The notes under the pieces were generated by a model. The model saw nothing but the letters and a program-made list of their open reading frames with translations. It was not told where the DNA came from and made no database searches. Shown here piece by piece: positions 1-7,091 of a DNA stretch of 26,821 bases; position 1 is the first letter of the stretch; each line of letters opens with the position of its first letter. The stretch is from positions 1 to 26,821 of the forward strand of contig JAEWEQ010000062.1 in assembly GCA_023389315.1 (NCBI GenBank). Direction: 5' to 3'. The position numbers were made by a program, and so were the translations under genes. The stretch is from Actinomycetes bacterium. GTDB lineage: Bacteria; Actinomycetota; Actinomycetes; Actinomycetales; Actinomycetaceae.

Positions 1-2
1 TT

Positions 3-152
3 CAAGCAGCAGATATGCTGTGCACCTTAACTTTGTTGAACGAGAAAGTCTGCTCAGCAACACTTAGTGAATCTGAGACTGCCTTCTTTAAGGGTGTGAG
101 GAATTTGAAGAAAAACTACCTCAAACCCATCGAACGCAAACTACTCAAGTAA
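3..152 (+). CDS. C-terminal end of a truncated gene, possibly DUF3800 family (partial)
   Basis: An open frame enters from the left edge and ends at TAA (150-152), giving the last 49 residues of a protein. It contains ADMLCTLTLLNEK and ends in KKNYLKPIERKLLK. The combination of an AD-L-C segment and a basic NYLKP tail resembles the C-termini of DUF3800 proteins, which are often found beside mobile elements. That family call is from memory and weak. No start is visible, so it is partial at the window edge. The decayed IS3 remnant begins right after its stop, on the other strand. It could instead be the end of another defence or mobile-element gene. Confidence 0.45.
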   Translation, partial: QAADMLCTLTLLNEKVCSATLSESETAFFKGVRNLKKNYLKPIERKLLK

Positions 153-531
153 GGCTGCTACCCGCCGATCACGTTGTGCTTCCTGAGTCGTTACCGGTTG
201 GGCAAGCCACCGGTAATACTGGGCCCGACACAGCCTCACACACCCTTTCGCGTTAGCGTCACAGGAATTCCTTCCAACGCTAGCTGTTTGACGAGCGGGA
301 AAACCCTTTTCCCGGCAGATTCGCCTGCGACAAATACGCCGCCGCCCGCCGTAACACCTCGTTTTCCTGCTCAAGCAGCCGGTTGCGTCTGCGCAGGCTA
401 CACAACCCCTTCCCCGACCAGCACCCCACATACCAGCCAAACCAATTGTCACCCACCCACGCAGCAGACCCCATCGCTGCCGCGAAGGTGCTTGATCGCC
501 ATTTTCCTTGAATTTGCACGGATCTTCGCAA
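144..531 (-). pseudogene. Decayed IS3-family transposase remnant (OrfA end and OrfB start)
   Basis: On the minus strand one frame (about 280-531) encodes RLLEQENEVLRRAAAYLSQA, the leucine-zipper-like end of an IS3-family OrfA. A second frame (about 144-270) encodes CRAQYYRWLAQPVTTQEA, matching the OrfB N-terminus where a Tyr-Tyr-x-Trp motif precedes a Pro-Val segment. The two frames are offset, as in IS3 elements that use -1 frameshifting. However, OrfB stops after about 40 residues instead of roughly 280, and its DDE catalytic core is absent. OrfA also lacks a convincing N-terminal HTH. No terminal inverted repeats were found. It is best read as a dead IS fragment cut at the junction with the partial gene on its left. 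Confidence 0.62.
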
Positions 532-697
532 CTAGATAATAGCTGAGCAACCAAATATCAGAACCACCCAGGCGCTGACGACCCGGATAGCATTTAGATA
601 TCACTTGATTGTCAACACCATTGCCAGGCTCCGCCCCCCTCAGCAATATCCCAAATGGTGAGATAGAGACACGGTGAAAAAGGGGAACACGAAGCGA

Positions 698-720
698 CCG
701 GGTCATGGTTAATGACCCGG
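698..720 (-). terminator. Hairpin downstream of the NhaC gene
   Basis: A perfect 9-bp stem (CCGGGTCAT / ATGACCCGG) with a 5-nt loop lies 24 bp beyond the stop of the minus-strand antiporter gene. On that strand the stem is followed by a loose T-rich run rather than an immediate U-tract. It is therefore a probable but not textbook intrinsic terminator. Confidence 0.55.
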
Positions 721-744
721 CCGCAGAGAAATATTGGACTTCGA

Positions 745-2343
745 CTAGATCCCTTGCGCAGCCTCAGCCTTTTCAGATTCATCCAAAGTAGTGGTGAAGG
801 TATTAGCCACGAAGGCGAAAGCCAGCAGCGCCACAAGGGTGGCTGCCAATCCGATCAGGGTGGAGCCCGTCAGTGCCAGCAGCATGTAGCCGATCAGAGC
901 CGCGCCGCCTCCCACACCGGCGTACGGCAGCTGGGTGGACACGTGTACGATGTGTGAACACCCTGCCCCGGTAGAGGACAAGATGGTGGTGTCTGAAATC
1001 GGCGAACAGTGGTCGCCCAGCACCGCGCCCGCCAGTACCGCCCCAATGGCTGGAACCAGGTATTCTGGGGCCTGTAGGGAGGCCATGATTTCCCCAGCGA
1101 TCGGAATGAGTAGGCCGAAAGATCCCCAGGAGGTTCCGGTAGCGAACGCCATGAAGCCGGCGGCCAGGAACATCAGCGGAAGCAGCCAATTAACCCCAAC
1201 GTTGGCACTTTCAATCAAAGAAGCCAGGTAGTTACCGGTGCCAAGGTCGGAAATCAAAGACCCCAGGGTCCAAGCCAGCAGCAAAATCGCGATGGCCGGC
1301 AGCATGGATTTGGCACCCGAAATGATGCCGTTAACTAGCACGCCGGTGTTGAAGTCCGGGTTCTTGGCGGTCACCCCCAGGTAGGCGAAGAGGGCCGCTA
1401 GGAAGCCGAGGGTGCCGCCGATAATCAGCGACTCATTCACCTTGGTGTTGGCAAACATGTCCAGCAGCGTCCAGGACCCACCCTCTAGGCCACCGGTGAT
1501 CATCATGGAGCCAACCACGCCCACGACCAAGACCACGAAAGGAATAATCATGGCGCGCATCTTGCCCGGGTCATGGACGGGAAGGTCCTCTGACAGCTCA
1601 CCGGGGATTTCGTCCTCGGCGGAGAAAGTCTGATTCAACTTAATGGCGCGCTCTTCTTCGCGCCGCATGGGACCGATATTCGTGTGAAAAACCACCACGA
1701 TGAGGACCAGCAGGACCGCAGCAATGGCGTAGTAGTTGGCCGCCGCCGCCCCGAGAAACGCTTGCATGGGACTGCCGGTGTAAGCAGTGGCCACTACCAC
1801 CGGGGCCAGCAGGCCGATGATGGAGGCTCCCCAGGAAGAAAACGGTGCCAGCACCGCTACCGGCGCGGAAGTGGAGTCAATGATGTAAGCCAGTTTGGCG
1901 CGCGACACTCGGTATTTGTCGGTGACCGGCTTGGCGATCTGCCCCACCGCGAGGGCGTTGAAGTAGTCGTCAATGAAGATCACGATACCCAGCAGCAGCG
2001 CCAGGCCTTGGGCGCCTCGGCGTCCGCGGATTTTCTTCGCCGCCCAGGTGGAGAAGGCCGCCGAACCACCGCTCATGAGGATCAGCGCGGTAATGATCCC
2101 CAACAACACCAAGAACAGCATGATGAAGATGGAGCCGGTATTAATGCCTTCGTCGTCGTAGAAGTTCCCGGCGAAAGCATTCCATATATTCAGCAGCGTG
2201 CCCCCGATGCCGAAGTCAGCGACCAGGGCCGCGGCCGCTACGATACCCAGGCCCAAGCTGAGCAGGACCTTGCGGGTGAGGATCGCCAGGGTGATGGCGA
2301 TGAGCGGGGGCACAATCGAGAGCACCGGATAAGCCGTTACCAT
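745..2343 (-). CDS. NhaC-family Na+/H+ antiporter
   Basis: Encodes 532 aa, about the usual length for the NhaC family (PF03553), with at least ten hydrophobic segments spread through the chain. Recognisable family stretches include the segment around IVIFIDDYFNALAVG, with its charged Asp-Asp inside a membrane helix, the STSAPVAVLAPFSSWG segment, and GDHCSPISDTTILSSTGAGC near the C-terminus. Such proteins exchange cytoplasmic Na+ (or another cation or organic substrate) for H+ in the plasma membrane. The start is the ATG at 2343, preceded at good spacing by AAGGAG. It seems monocistronic: the next minus-strand gene ends 177 bp upstream. An iron-box-like palindrome sits in its leader (separate entry). 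The transported ion cannot be fixed from sequence, and some relatives carry malate/lactate or amino acids. Confidence 0.85.
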   Translation of the reverse strand: MVTAYPVLSIVPPLIAITLAILTRKVLLSLGLGIVAAAALVADFGIGGTLLNIWNAFAGNFYDDEGINTGSIFIMLFLVLLGIITALILMSGGSAAFSTWAAKKIRGRRGAQGLALLLGIVIFIDDYFNALAVGQIAKPVTDKYRVSRAKLAYIIDSTSAPVAVLAPFSSWGASIIGLLAPVVVATAYTGSPMQAFLGAAAANYYAIAAVLLVLIVVVFHTNIGPMRREEERAIKLNQTFSAEDEIPGELSEDLPVHDPGKMRAMIIPFVVLVVGVVGSMMITGGLEGGSWTLLDMFANTKVNESLIIGGTLGFLAALFAYLGVTAKNPDFNTGVLVNGIISGAKSMLPAIAILLLAWTLGSLISDLGTGNYLASLIESANVGVNWLLPLMFLAAGFMAFATGTSWGSFGLLIPIAGEIMASLQAPEYLVPAIGAVLAGAVLGDHCSPISDTTILSSTGAGCSHIVHVSTQLPYAGVGGGAALIGYMLLALTGSTLIGLAATLVALLAFAFVANTFTTTLDESEKAEAAQGI

Positions 2344-2366
2344 TTCAACTCCTTGGGGTTAGCTTG

Positions 2367-2380
2367 GGATTAGCCTAACC
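2367..2380 (-). promoter_or_regulatory. DtxR/IdeR-like box in the leader of the NhaC gene
   Basis: Read on the minus strand, GGTTAGGCTAATCC matches the core of the DtxR/IdeR operator consensus (TTAGGTTAGSCTAACCTAA) at 13 of 19 positions by hand alignment, with nearly perfect dyad symmetry. It lies 24-37 bp upstream of the antiporter start codon, just ahead of the ribosome-binding site, where a bound repressor could block transcription. Regulation of an antiporter by iron or manganese is an inference. The outer bases match poorly. Confidence 0.45.
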
Positions 2381-2505
2381 AGTTATTGAATAGTGAGGCG
2401 ATTCGTCTCAAAGCGTGTCAGCACGAGGGCGGTGGTGGCGTTGGACACGTCGGCGCGGTGGGCTGGGAACGCGGTTGGCCGTGCGCGCCCTGCCAACGCG
2501 CCCAA

Positions 2506-2514
2506 CCGTCCTCG
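2506..2514 (+). repeat. Intergenic copy of the dispersed CCGTCCTCG motif
   Basis: One of 17 copies of CCGTCCTCG counted in the window, here in the non-coding gap between the NhaC and TspO genes and followed by CGAAAA. Others start at 4789, 4892, 4914, 6590, 6700, 7917, 10293, 10687, 11290, 11817, 19623, 21980, 23021, 23615, 24622 and 25438 (ten on +, seven on -). The inner 8-mer CGTCCTCG occurs nine further times (1611, 3049, 5799, 9961, 10193, 17081, 17656, 18814, 26561). Confidence 0.7.
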
Positions 2515-2520
2515 CGAAAA

Positions 2521-3102
2521 CTAGGCGCGTTTAGCGGCAATCCACCCGTTAATAGCGGTAGCGAGCACGCCCCACGCCGGGTAGAGCGCGAGCGCCCCGG
2601 CTCGCCTAGGGTTTGCTTGCGCGGTGCGCCGCACCAAATCCGCAGCCGTAACCGTCATCCCAGCACTGACCACTGTTGCCCCCACTAGGGATCGGCGGTG
2701 GTGGAACACCCACGGCCAGGCGGCGTTTAGTGCCAGGTTGGCTCCCAATAACGCGGTGTAGGTCCGCCTCTGCGCGGGATTATCCGACCCGGTTTCATCG
2801 TCACCCAGATCCGCGATACTGAGTGCGGTGGTAGCCGCTAGCGTGGGGTAAATGACGTTCCACACCACCGGGAAAGCCCAGTCCGGCGGCTGGAACGGGG
2901 GCTTAGGCAGGCGCCGATACCATAGGCTATTCACATCCGTTCCCGCCAGCGCCACACCTCCGGCGGCCAGTACAGCGAGGGACACTCCCCCGGCGACCCG
3001 CCACCAGCGACGCGCGGACAGGGCGCCGATCCCGGGTCGGGCGCGGAACGTCCTCGTCCATAAAAATGTCCGAAATATGGTAAATGCTATACGATCGGGC
3101 AC
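2521..3102 (-). CDS. tspO: TspO/MBR-family membrane protein
   Basis: Encodes up to 193 aa. The family signature is clear: LWYRRLPKPPFQPPDWAFPVVW (residues about 60-81), with the Pro-rich loop after helix 1 and the Trp-Phe-Pro-Val-Trp entry to helix 2. It is followed by NLALNAAWPWVFHHRRS and a last hydrophobic segment, giving five predicted helices. TspO proteins bind porphyrins and are linked to tetrapyrrole and stress handling. The annotated GTG start (3102) lacks a good ribosome-binding site and gives an N-terminus longer than the usual ~160 aa. A start further in, around the first membrane helix, is possible. It is divergent from the TRAP gene, with a short AT-rich gap that probably holds both promoters. 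Confidence 0.83.
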   Translation of the reverse strand: MPDRIAFTIFRTFLWTRTFRARPGIGALSARRWWRVAGGVSLAVLAAGGVALAGTDVNSLWYRRLPKPPFQPPDWAFPVVWNVIYPTLAATTALSIADLGDDETGSDNPAQRRTYTALLGANLALNAAWPWVFHHRRSLVGATVVSAGMTVTAADLVRRTAQANPRRAGALALYPAWGVLATAINGWIAAKRA

Positions 3103-3194
3103 ACCCCGTTCTAATATCTGAACAAAAAATGTAGCGACGCTGCTGTCGCTGCCGCAGCCAATTAAAAACCAACGACTACCAAGGAGGGCAGAAC

Positions 3195-4544
3195 GTGGGC
3201 GTAATTTCCCTAGTTATCTTCATTGCCGTGACGGTAGGGCTGAATGCATTCGCTAAACGCCAGATTTCCGAGGCACTGCTGGTGGCACTGGTCGCCTGCT
3301 CGCTGGTCGCTGGGCTCGACGCTCCGCGACTGCTGTGGCAAAGCATGTACAAGGCCGCCCAGTCCGACATCACTTTCGCCGGTATGGCGTTCGTGTTCAT
3401 GGGGGTAGTGGTCAACGAAACCGGCCTGATTACCCGCCTGATCACCATTTTGGATTCCATCTTCGGGCGCCTGCGCGGCGGCTCGGCCTACGTCTCCACC
3501 CTGGGGTCGGCAGCCATCGGCCTGGTGGCAGGGTCCACCGCGGGTAACACCGCCACCGTCGGCACCGTGACCATCCCATGGATGAAACGCTCCGGCTGGT
3601 CTGCGCCGCGCGCCGCCACCCTGGTGGCCGGCAACTCCGGCCTGGGCGTGTCACTGCCACCGAACTCCACCATGTTCATCCTGCTGGCCCTGCCGATCGC
3701 CTCGCAGGTGAGTCAAGCCTCCATCTACATCAGCTTGCTGGTGGCCGGCACCTACGCCACCATCTACCGCCTGGTACTGGTGTTCATCTGGACCCGCACC
3801 GACAACATCCCCAAGACCGACCCGAAGTTCCTAGAACCCTTCCCCAAAGCCTGGCGCGAGGGTTGGACCTCAACCCTGATTTTCATTGGTATCTTGCTGC
3901 CCGTGCTATTGTCTTTCGGCCCGCTGTATGACTGGCTGGTGCACGAAGACCGGGTAGGTGAAGCTGCCCTCAAAGCCATCTCCATCATCGTGTGGGTGCC
4001 CATCCTCATTACCCTCATTGCCTTGGTAGAAGGCTGGAATCGCCTGCCCAAGACCCCGCAGGAAATGGCGGCCGCCGTTAAACGCGAGATCCCGCAGTTC
4101 GCCACCGTGGGCGTGTCACTGTTCGCCGCCCTGGCCGCCACCGGCGTGATGTCGGAGCTGGGCGTGGGCGAGGACCTGGCCGGGTTCCTCAACTCCCTGA
4201 ACCTGCCCAAGCCGCTGATCGTGGCAGTGATCTGCCTGCTGGTGATCATCGTCGCCACCCCGCTGTCGTCCACCGCCACGGTATCCGCCATCGGCGTACC
4301 CGCCCTCGCGGTGCTGGTAGCCCTGGACGTGCCGGTAGTGGTCGCCATGGTCGCGATCTTGCTGTGCTCCTCCACCGAGGGCGCCTCCCCACCCGCGGGC
4401 GCACCGATTTACCTGGCCTCGGGCCTGGCTGAGACGGACCCGGTGAAGACCTTCGTGCCCCTCATCATGTACTTCGTACTGCCCATGGCGCTGCTGGCGT
4501 GGCTAGTGGCAATGGGTTTCCTCCCGATCCCGCAGGTAGGTTAG
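3195..4544 (+). CDS. TRAP-type large permease (DctM-like)
   Basis: Encodes 449 aa with about twelve hydrophobic segments, typical of the DctM large subunit. Family features are STAGNTATVGTVTIPWMKRSGW (about 115-136), followed by a loop and SLPPNSTMFILLA, where substrate and Na+ sites lie in known relatives. A C-terminal repeat-like stretch STEGASPPAGAPIYLASG mirrors the first. TRAP transporters import organic acids, including sialic and uronic acids, driven by Na+. The start is GTG at 3195, with a strong AAGGAGG seven bases upstream. The next gene starts 2 bp after the stop. No DctP binding protein or ordinary DctQ is present in the window, so the substrate is unknown. A related ion-transporter superfamily member with solo function is the alternative. 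Confidence 0.75.
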   Translation: MGVISLVIFIAVTVGLNAFAKRQISEALLVALVACSLVAGLDAPRLLWQSMYKAAQSDITFAGMAFVFMGVVVNETGLITRLITILDSIFGRLRGGSAYVSTLGSAAIGLVAGSTAGNTATVGTVTIPWMKRSGWSAPRAATLVAGNSGLGVSLPPNSTMFILLALPIASQVSQASIYISLLVAGTYATIYRLVLVFIWTRTDNIPKTDPKFLEPFPKAWREGWTSTLIFIGILLPVLLSFGPLYDWLVHEDRVGEAALKAISIIVWVPILITLIALVEGWNRLPKTPQEMAAAVKREIPQFATVGVSLFAALAATGVMSELGVGEDLAGFLNSLNLPKPLIVAVICLLVIIVATPLSSTATVSAIGVPALAVLVALDVPVVVAMVAILLCSSTEGASPPAGAPIYLASGLAETDPVKTFVPLIMYFVLPMALLAWLVAMGFLPIPQVG

Positions 4545-4546
4545 CT

Positions 4547-4819
4547 ATGCACAAACTTATTCGCACCGCGTTTTACGTTTCTCTGCTGTTGTTCCTGGTG
4601 ATGGGAGCAGTGCTGGTGCTCGCCCAGTTGGGTGGGGTCGCCGGGTTCCAACCGCAACTGGTGGTGGACTTGAAAGACATCCTGGGTCCGCCCACTTTCA
4701 TGATGTCTACCCTGTGTGCGCTGTTAGCCTTCGTGCTCAGTTACACGCGTGACGCCCAGCCGGCGGGTCCGGCGGCAAGCGAGATTGACGAGGACGGTCG
4801 GGAGCCTGGCAGCAAATAA
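4547..4819 (+). CDS. Small two-helix membrane protein coupled to the TRAP permease
   Basis: Encodes 90 aa. The start is ATG at 4547, two bases after the upstream stop, with AGGTAGG as a plausible ribosome-binding site within the end of the permease gene. Residues about 7-27 and 52-69 form two membrane helices separated by a soluble loop (GGVAGFQPQLVVDLKDILGP). The C-terminus is acidic and probably cytoplasmic. By position it takes the place of the DctQ small permease, but DctQ proteins are ~160 aa with four helices, so it is either a reduced version or an unrelated accessory subunit. Near its end it carries one minus-strand copy of the CCGTCCTCG motif (4789-4797), encoding Glu-Asp-Gly. Confidence 0.68.
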   Translation: MHKLIRTAFYVSLLLFLVMGAVLVLAQLGGVAGFQPQLVVDLKDILGPPTFMMSTLCALLAFVLSYTRDAQPAGPAASEIDEDGREPGSK

Positions 4820-4885
4820 CCGGGGCTGGTAGCCGGCGCTGGGGCGCTGGGACGCGCCCACCCGCCTGGGGCCCGCGTGTTGGGC

Positions 4886-4928
4886 CGCGCCCCGTCCTCG
4901 TGAAATTTATTTACGAGGACGGGGCGCG
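4886..4928. terminator. Bidirectional terminator built from an inverted pair of the CCGTCCTCG motif
   Basis: A perfect 16-bp stem (CGCGCCCCGTCCTCGT and its complement) encloses an 11-nt AT-rich loop. Each arm contains one full CCGTCCTCG copy (4892-4900 and 4914-4922). It lies 66 bp after the TRAP operon and 3 bp after the possible original stop (4932-4934) of the decayed minus-strand gene, so it can end both convergent units. Inverted uptake-sequence pairs serve as terminators in Neisseria and Haemophilus; the parallel here is inference. Confidence 0.75.
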
Positions 4929-4931
4929 CGT

Positions 4932-5390
4932 TTATCTGGCCAACACCGATTCCATCTCCCCGGCCGGGGATGAGACCTCTAGCACCCGAGCGAACGCCTA
5001 TTCAATTCTTCGGGTGGAAACAGCCACCTTCGTCCCCCCGCTCAGCCAGCCTAAAATCACCGCAAGCGCGACGGCTCCGATAGCGACTAAAAATACGGAT
5101 GGGGGTACCACGAAGAGACGGAATGGCCCACCTGATTCGAGAGGAAAAGCGCGGCTTATGTTGATTACCGCGTAGGCGACCAAGATCCCACCGAGGCTTC
5201 CCAAAGGCACCGACGCCAGGGGTCGCCCTTCACCCGAATACAGGGGGTTCCCCAGGCCTATCAGGATGGTCCACGCCTGGGACCTGCCCACCAAGTTACG
5301 CACCACGGTGGCGGTGGGCCAACTGCACCGGCAGCCCGCCCGCCTGGCCGCGCGAAAGTTCCCTACCGCCCTCGCCCTCCCGATGGCCAC
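4932..5390 (-). pseudogene. Decayed membrane-protein gene fragment
   Basis: From a GTG at 5390 an open frame runs 130 codons to a TAG at 4998. The same frame continues for 21 further sensible codons to TAA at 4932-4934, directly before the terminator hairpin, which suggests that the TAG is a premature stop. The chain has two clear hydrophobic helices, one around LGSLGGILVAYAVI and one around VFLVAIGAVALAVILGW. A helix, a loop of ~25 residues and a second helix near a basic C-terminus would fit the tail of an FtsX-like ABC permease, but this is only a loose resemblance. No ribosome-binding site is visible and the first ~40 residues look non-coding. It could still be an expressed small membrane protein. 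Confidence 0.4.
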
Positions 5391-5416
5391 CGCTTTCGAA
5401 GGTCGAGGGCGGTGGC
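5365..5416. repeat. Two overlapping, mutually exclusive inverted repeats
   Basis: ACCGCCCTCG (5365-5374) can pair with CGAGGGCGGT (5404-5413). GCCACCGC (5386-5393) can instead pair with GCGGTGGC (5409-5416). The right arms overlap, so only one hairpin forms at a time. No U-tract follows. The site lies ahead of the lipoprotein gene and at the start of the decayed minus-strand frame. It may be a remnant terminator; an attenuator is possible but unsupported. Confidence 0.4.
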
Positions 5417-5548
5417 GGTGTCACAATCTTGAAATTGCTACCAACTAGATGCGCGAATCGTATATTCCGTATGGTTGAATTTGTTTGCACCGGTTGCGCA
5501 TTCGAGTCACATCAGCGCGTGACCCCGATAAAAGGAACGGAAGTCGCC

Positions 5549-6298
5549 ATGAAGAAGTCGCTAACCGCCCTCGCCCTGCTCACCACTGCCACCATAACGC
5601 TGGCAGGCTGCGGATCTAAGGGCGCCGACCCGGCCCCCACCAGCGTCGAGACCACCACCGCCACCGCCAGCGCGGACGCCACCGAGAGCGCCGCCGCTAG
5701 CAAAACCTTAGAGCTGCTGAATGGGCTTACTTTCAAAGGTGAAGCGATGCAGGCTAAAACCCTAAACGATGAGGAAAAGGTCGCCCTACAGGAGAACTCG
5801 TCCTCGCAGATGGCGGCGGACTTCGCCGAGAGCGTGCAGCCGGCCGAGTGCGCTGCGGCACTGAAGGAAATGTTGGCAGACCAGCTCACCCCAGAGCAGC
5901 TGTCCCAGCTCGATATGTCCAACGCTTCGGTCGCTACCGACGCCTTCTTCGCCTCCGCCTCCGCTACCGGTAATGCGGCAGGCCTAGCCGGGATCGCAAC
6001 AGACCCGCAGCTGCAGGAAAAATATCTGCAGGCCTGTAAGGAATACTCCTTCGGCGAAGGCGATATGGCGGTTAAGATCTCCACCGAGGCGGAAGACGTA
6101 CAGATTCCCGGATTCGACAGCGCTAAACTGATGAAGATGAAGTCCACCGTTGGCGATAAAGAGAGCCAGAGCTTCAACTTAGAGGCCCACAAGGGGGATG
6201 TGCTGGTGTCAGTTTTCGCCGTTAACCTCACCGGTACCGAGGTCAGCGAGGCGGACGTAGTCGACACCGCAACGCAGATCGGCGCCAAGCTGAAGTAA
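5549..6298 (+). CDS. Secreted lipoprotein of unknown function
   Basis: Encodes 249 aa. The ATG at 5549 is chosen over upstream starts because it follows AAAGGAACGG and begins a textbook lipoprotein signal: MKKS, a hydrophobic core, then LAGC with Cys20 as the predicted lipidated residue. A Thr/Ala/Ser-rich linker (about 25-55) leads to a mostly alpha/beta acidic domain. That domain has two Cys (in PAECAAAL and LQACKEYSF) that could form a disulphide outside the membrane. I do not recognise the family; the two-Cys sensor-like domains of actinobacterial lipoproteins are a distant possibility. It appears to be a single-gene unit, closed by a strong terminator at 6320. Confidence 0.8.
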   Translation: MKKSLTALALLTTATITLAGCGSKGADPAPTSVETTTATASADATESAAASKTLELLNGLTFKGEAMQAKTLNDEEKVALQENSSSQMAADFAESVQPAECAAALKEMLADQLTPEQLSQLDMSNASVATDAFFASASATGNAAGLAGIATDPQLQEKYLQACKEYSFGEGDMAVKISTEAEDVQIPGFDSAKLMKMKSTVGDKESQSFNLEAHKGDVLVSVFAVNLTGTEVSEADVVDTATQIGAKLK

Positions 6299-6319
6299 GT
6301 TTTCCATCGGCTTTTGGAG

Positions 6320-6358
6320 GCTGCGGAGTTCGACGATTATTTCGTTGAACTCCGCAGC
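6320..6358 (+). terminator. Intrinsic terminator of the lipoprotein gene
   Basis: GCTGCGGAGTTC pairs with GAACTCCGCAGC and extends inward to about 17 bp (one G-T wobble) around a 5-nt loop. A T-rich stretch follows. It starts 21 bp after the stop codon. Confidence 0.8.
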
Positions 6359-6512
6359 TTTCCTTATAACGCTGAATTACCACACACGTGAGTAATGTAA
6401 AAGCGAGGTAATGTCCCCCCTAACCTGCTGCGCAAACCGAGACTTTTGCGCGCCAAATCAACGCTGCGTCGGTTAGCACGAAAGACCGGGCAAACCGCTC
6501 TACCGTGAAAGA

Positions 6513-7091
6513 ATGACCGAAGTTAGAATTCACGGGCGCGGCGGACAAGGCGTGGTAACCGCCGCTGACCTCATGGCAATGGCGGCATTCGAGGACGGCC
6601 ACCACGCGCAAGCCTTCCCCTCCTTCGGGTCAGAGCGCACCGGCGCACCCGTCGTATCGTACTGTCGGATTAGCGACAACGAAATTCGCACCCGCGAACC
6701 CGTCCTCGAACCGGACCTGATCGTGGTGCAAGACCCCACCCTGCTACCCATCATCGACGTATTCTCCGGCCTCAAACAGGACGGTTACGCCCTCGTAAAC
6801 TCCTCTAAGTCACTGCAGGAACTGGGACTGGGACACCTGGAAGAGCGCTACCTAGACGGGCACATCATCACCATCCCAGCCAGCGAAATCGCCCGCGAAC
6901 ACCTGGGACGTCCCTTGCCCAACGCGGTACTGCTGGGGGGCGCCGCCGCCCTCACTGGGATTTTGCGGATCGAATCGGTGCTCGACGCCATCGGCCACCG
7001 TTTCGGCGGGAAGATCGGCGAAGGAAACCAAAACGCTGCCCGCGCCGCCTACGACCTAGTTATGGAGACTAAAAATGTTGCAGCAAATTGA
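6513..7091 (+). CDS. porG: 2-oxoacid:ferredoxin oxidoreductase, gamma subunit
   Basis: Encodes 192 aa, the normal length for the POR gamma domain (PF01558). The N-terminus carries the family motif RIHGRGGQGVVTAADLMA. FPSFGSERTGAPV follows (about 35-47), the segment seen in pyruvate- and ketoisovalerate-type gamma subunits. The subunit packs against the alpha chain and, in structures of the fused enzyme, contributes to CoA binding. It is the first gene of the operon; its last 17 bases overlap the alpha gene. No strong ribosome-binding site precedes the ATG, so translation may begin from a short or leaderless transcript. Pyruvate is the most likely substrate, but a branched-chain 2-oxoacid cannot be excluded. 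Confidence 0.88.
   Translation: MTEVRIHGRGGQGVVTAADLMAMAAFEDGHHAQAFPSFGSERTGAPVVSYCRISDNEIRTREPVLEPDLIVVQDPTLLPIIDVFSGLKQDGYALVNSSKSLQELGLGHLEERYLDGHIITIPASEIAREHLGRPLPNAVLLGGAAALTGILRIESVLDAIGHRFGGKIGEGNQNAARAAYDLVMETKNVAAN

Noticed and set aside
1684..2373. A 229-aa + strand frame antisense to the antiporter gene
   Set aside because: It is low-complexity His/Gln/Arg-rich sequence with no ribosome-binding site. The opposite frame has a full NhaC match, so this is a GC-rich shadow frame.
5485..5525. A possible tRNA T-arm-like stretch (CATTCGAGTCACA)
   Set aside because: No matching acceptor stem, D-arm or anticodon arm can be assembled around it.
5512..6288. A 258-aa minus-strand frame opposite the lipoprotein gene
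   Set aside because: The + strand frame has a canonical lipobox signal, ribosome-binding site and terminator; the antisense frame has none.
6392..6414. A direct repeat GTAATGT ... GTAATGT ahead of the por operon as an operator
   Set aside because: The units are short, and there is no convincing -35/-10 pair or known regulator consensus nearby.
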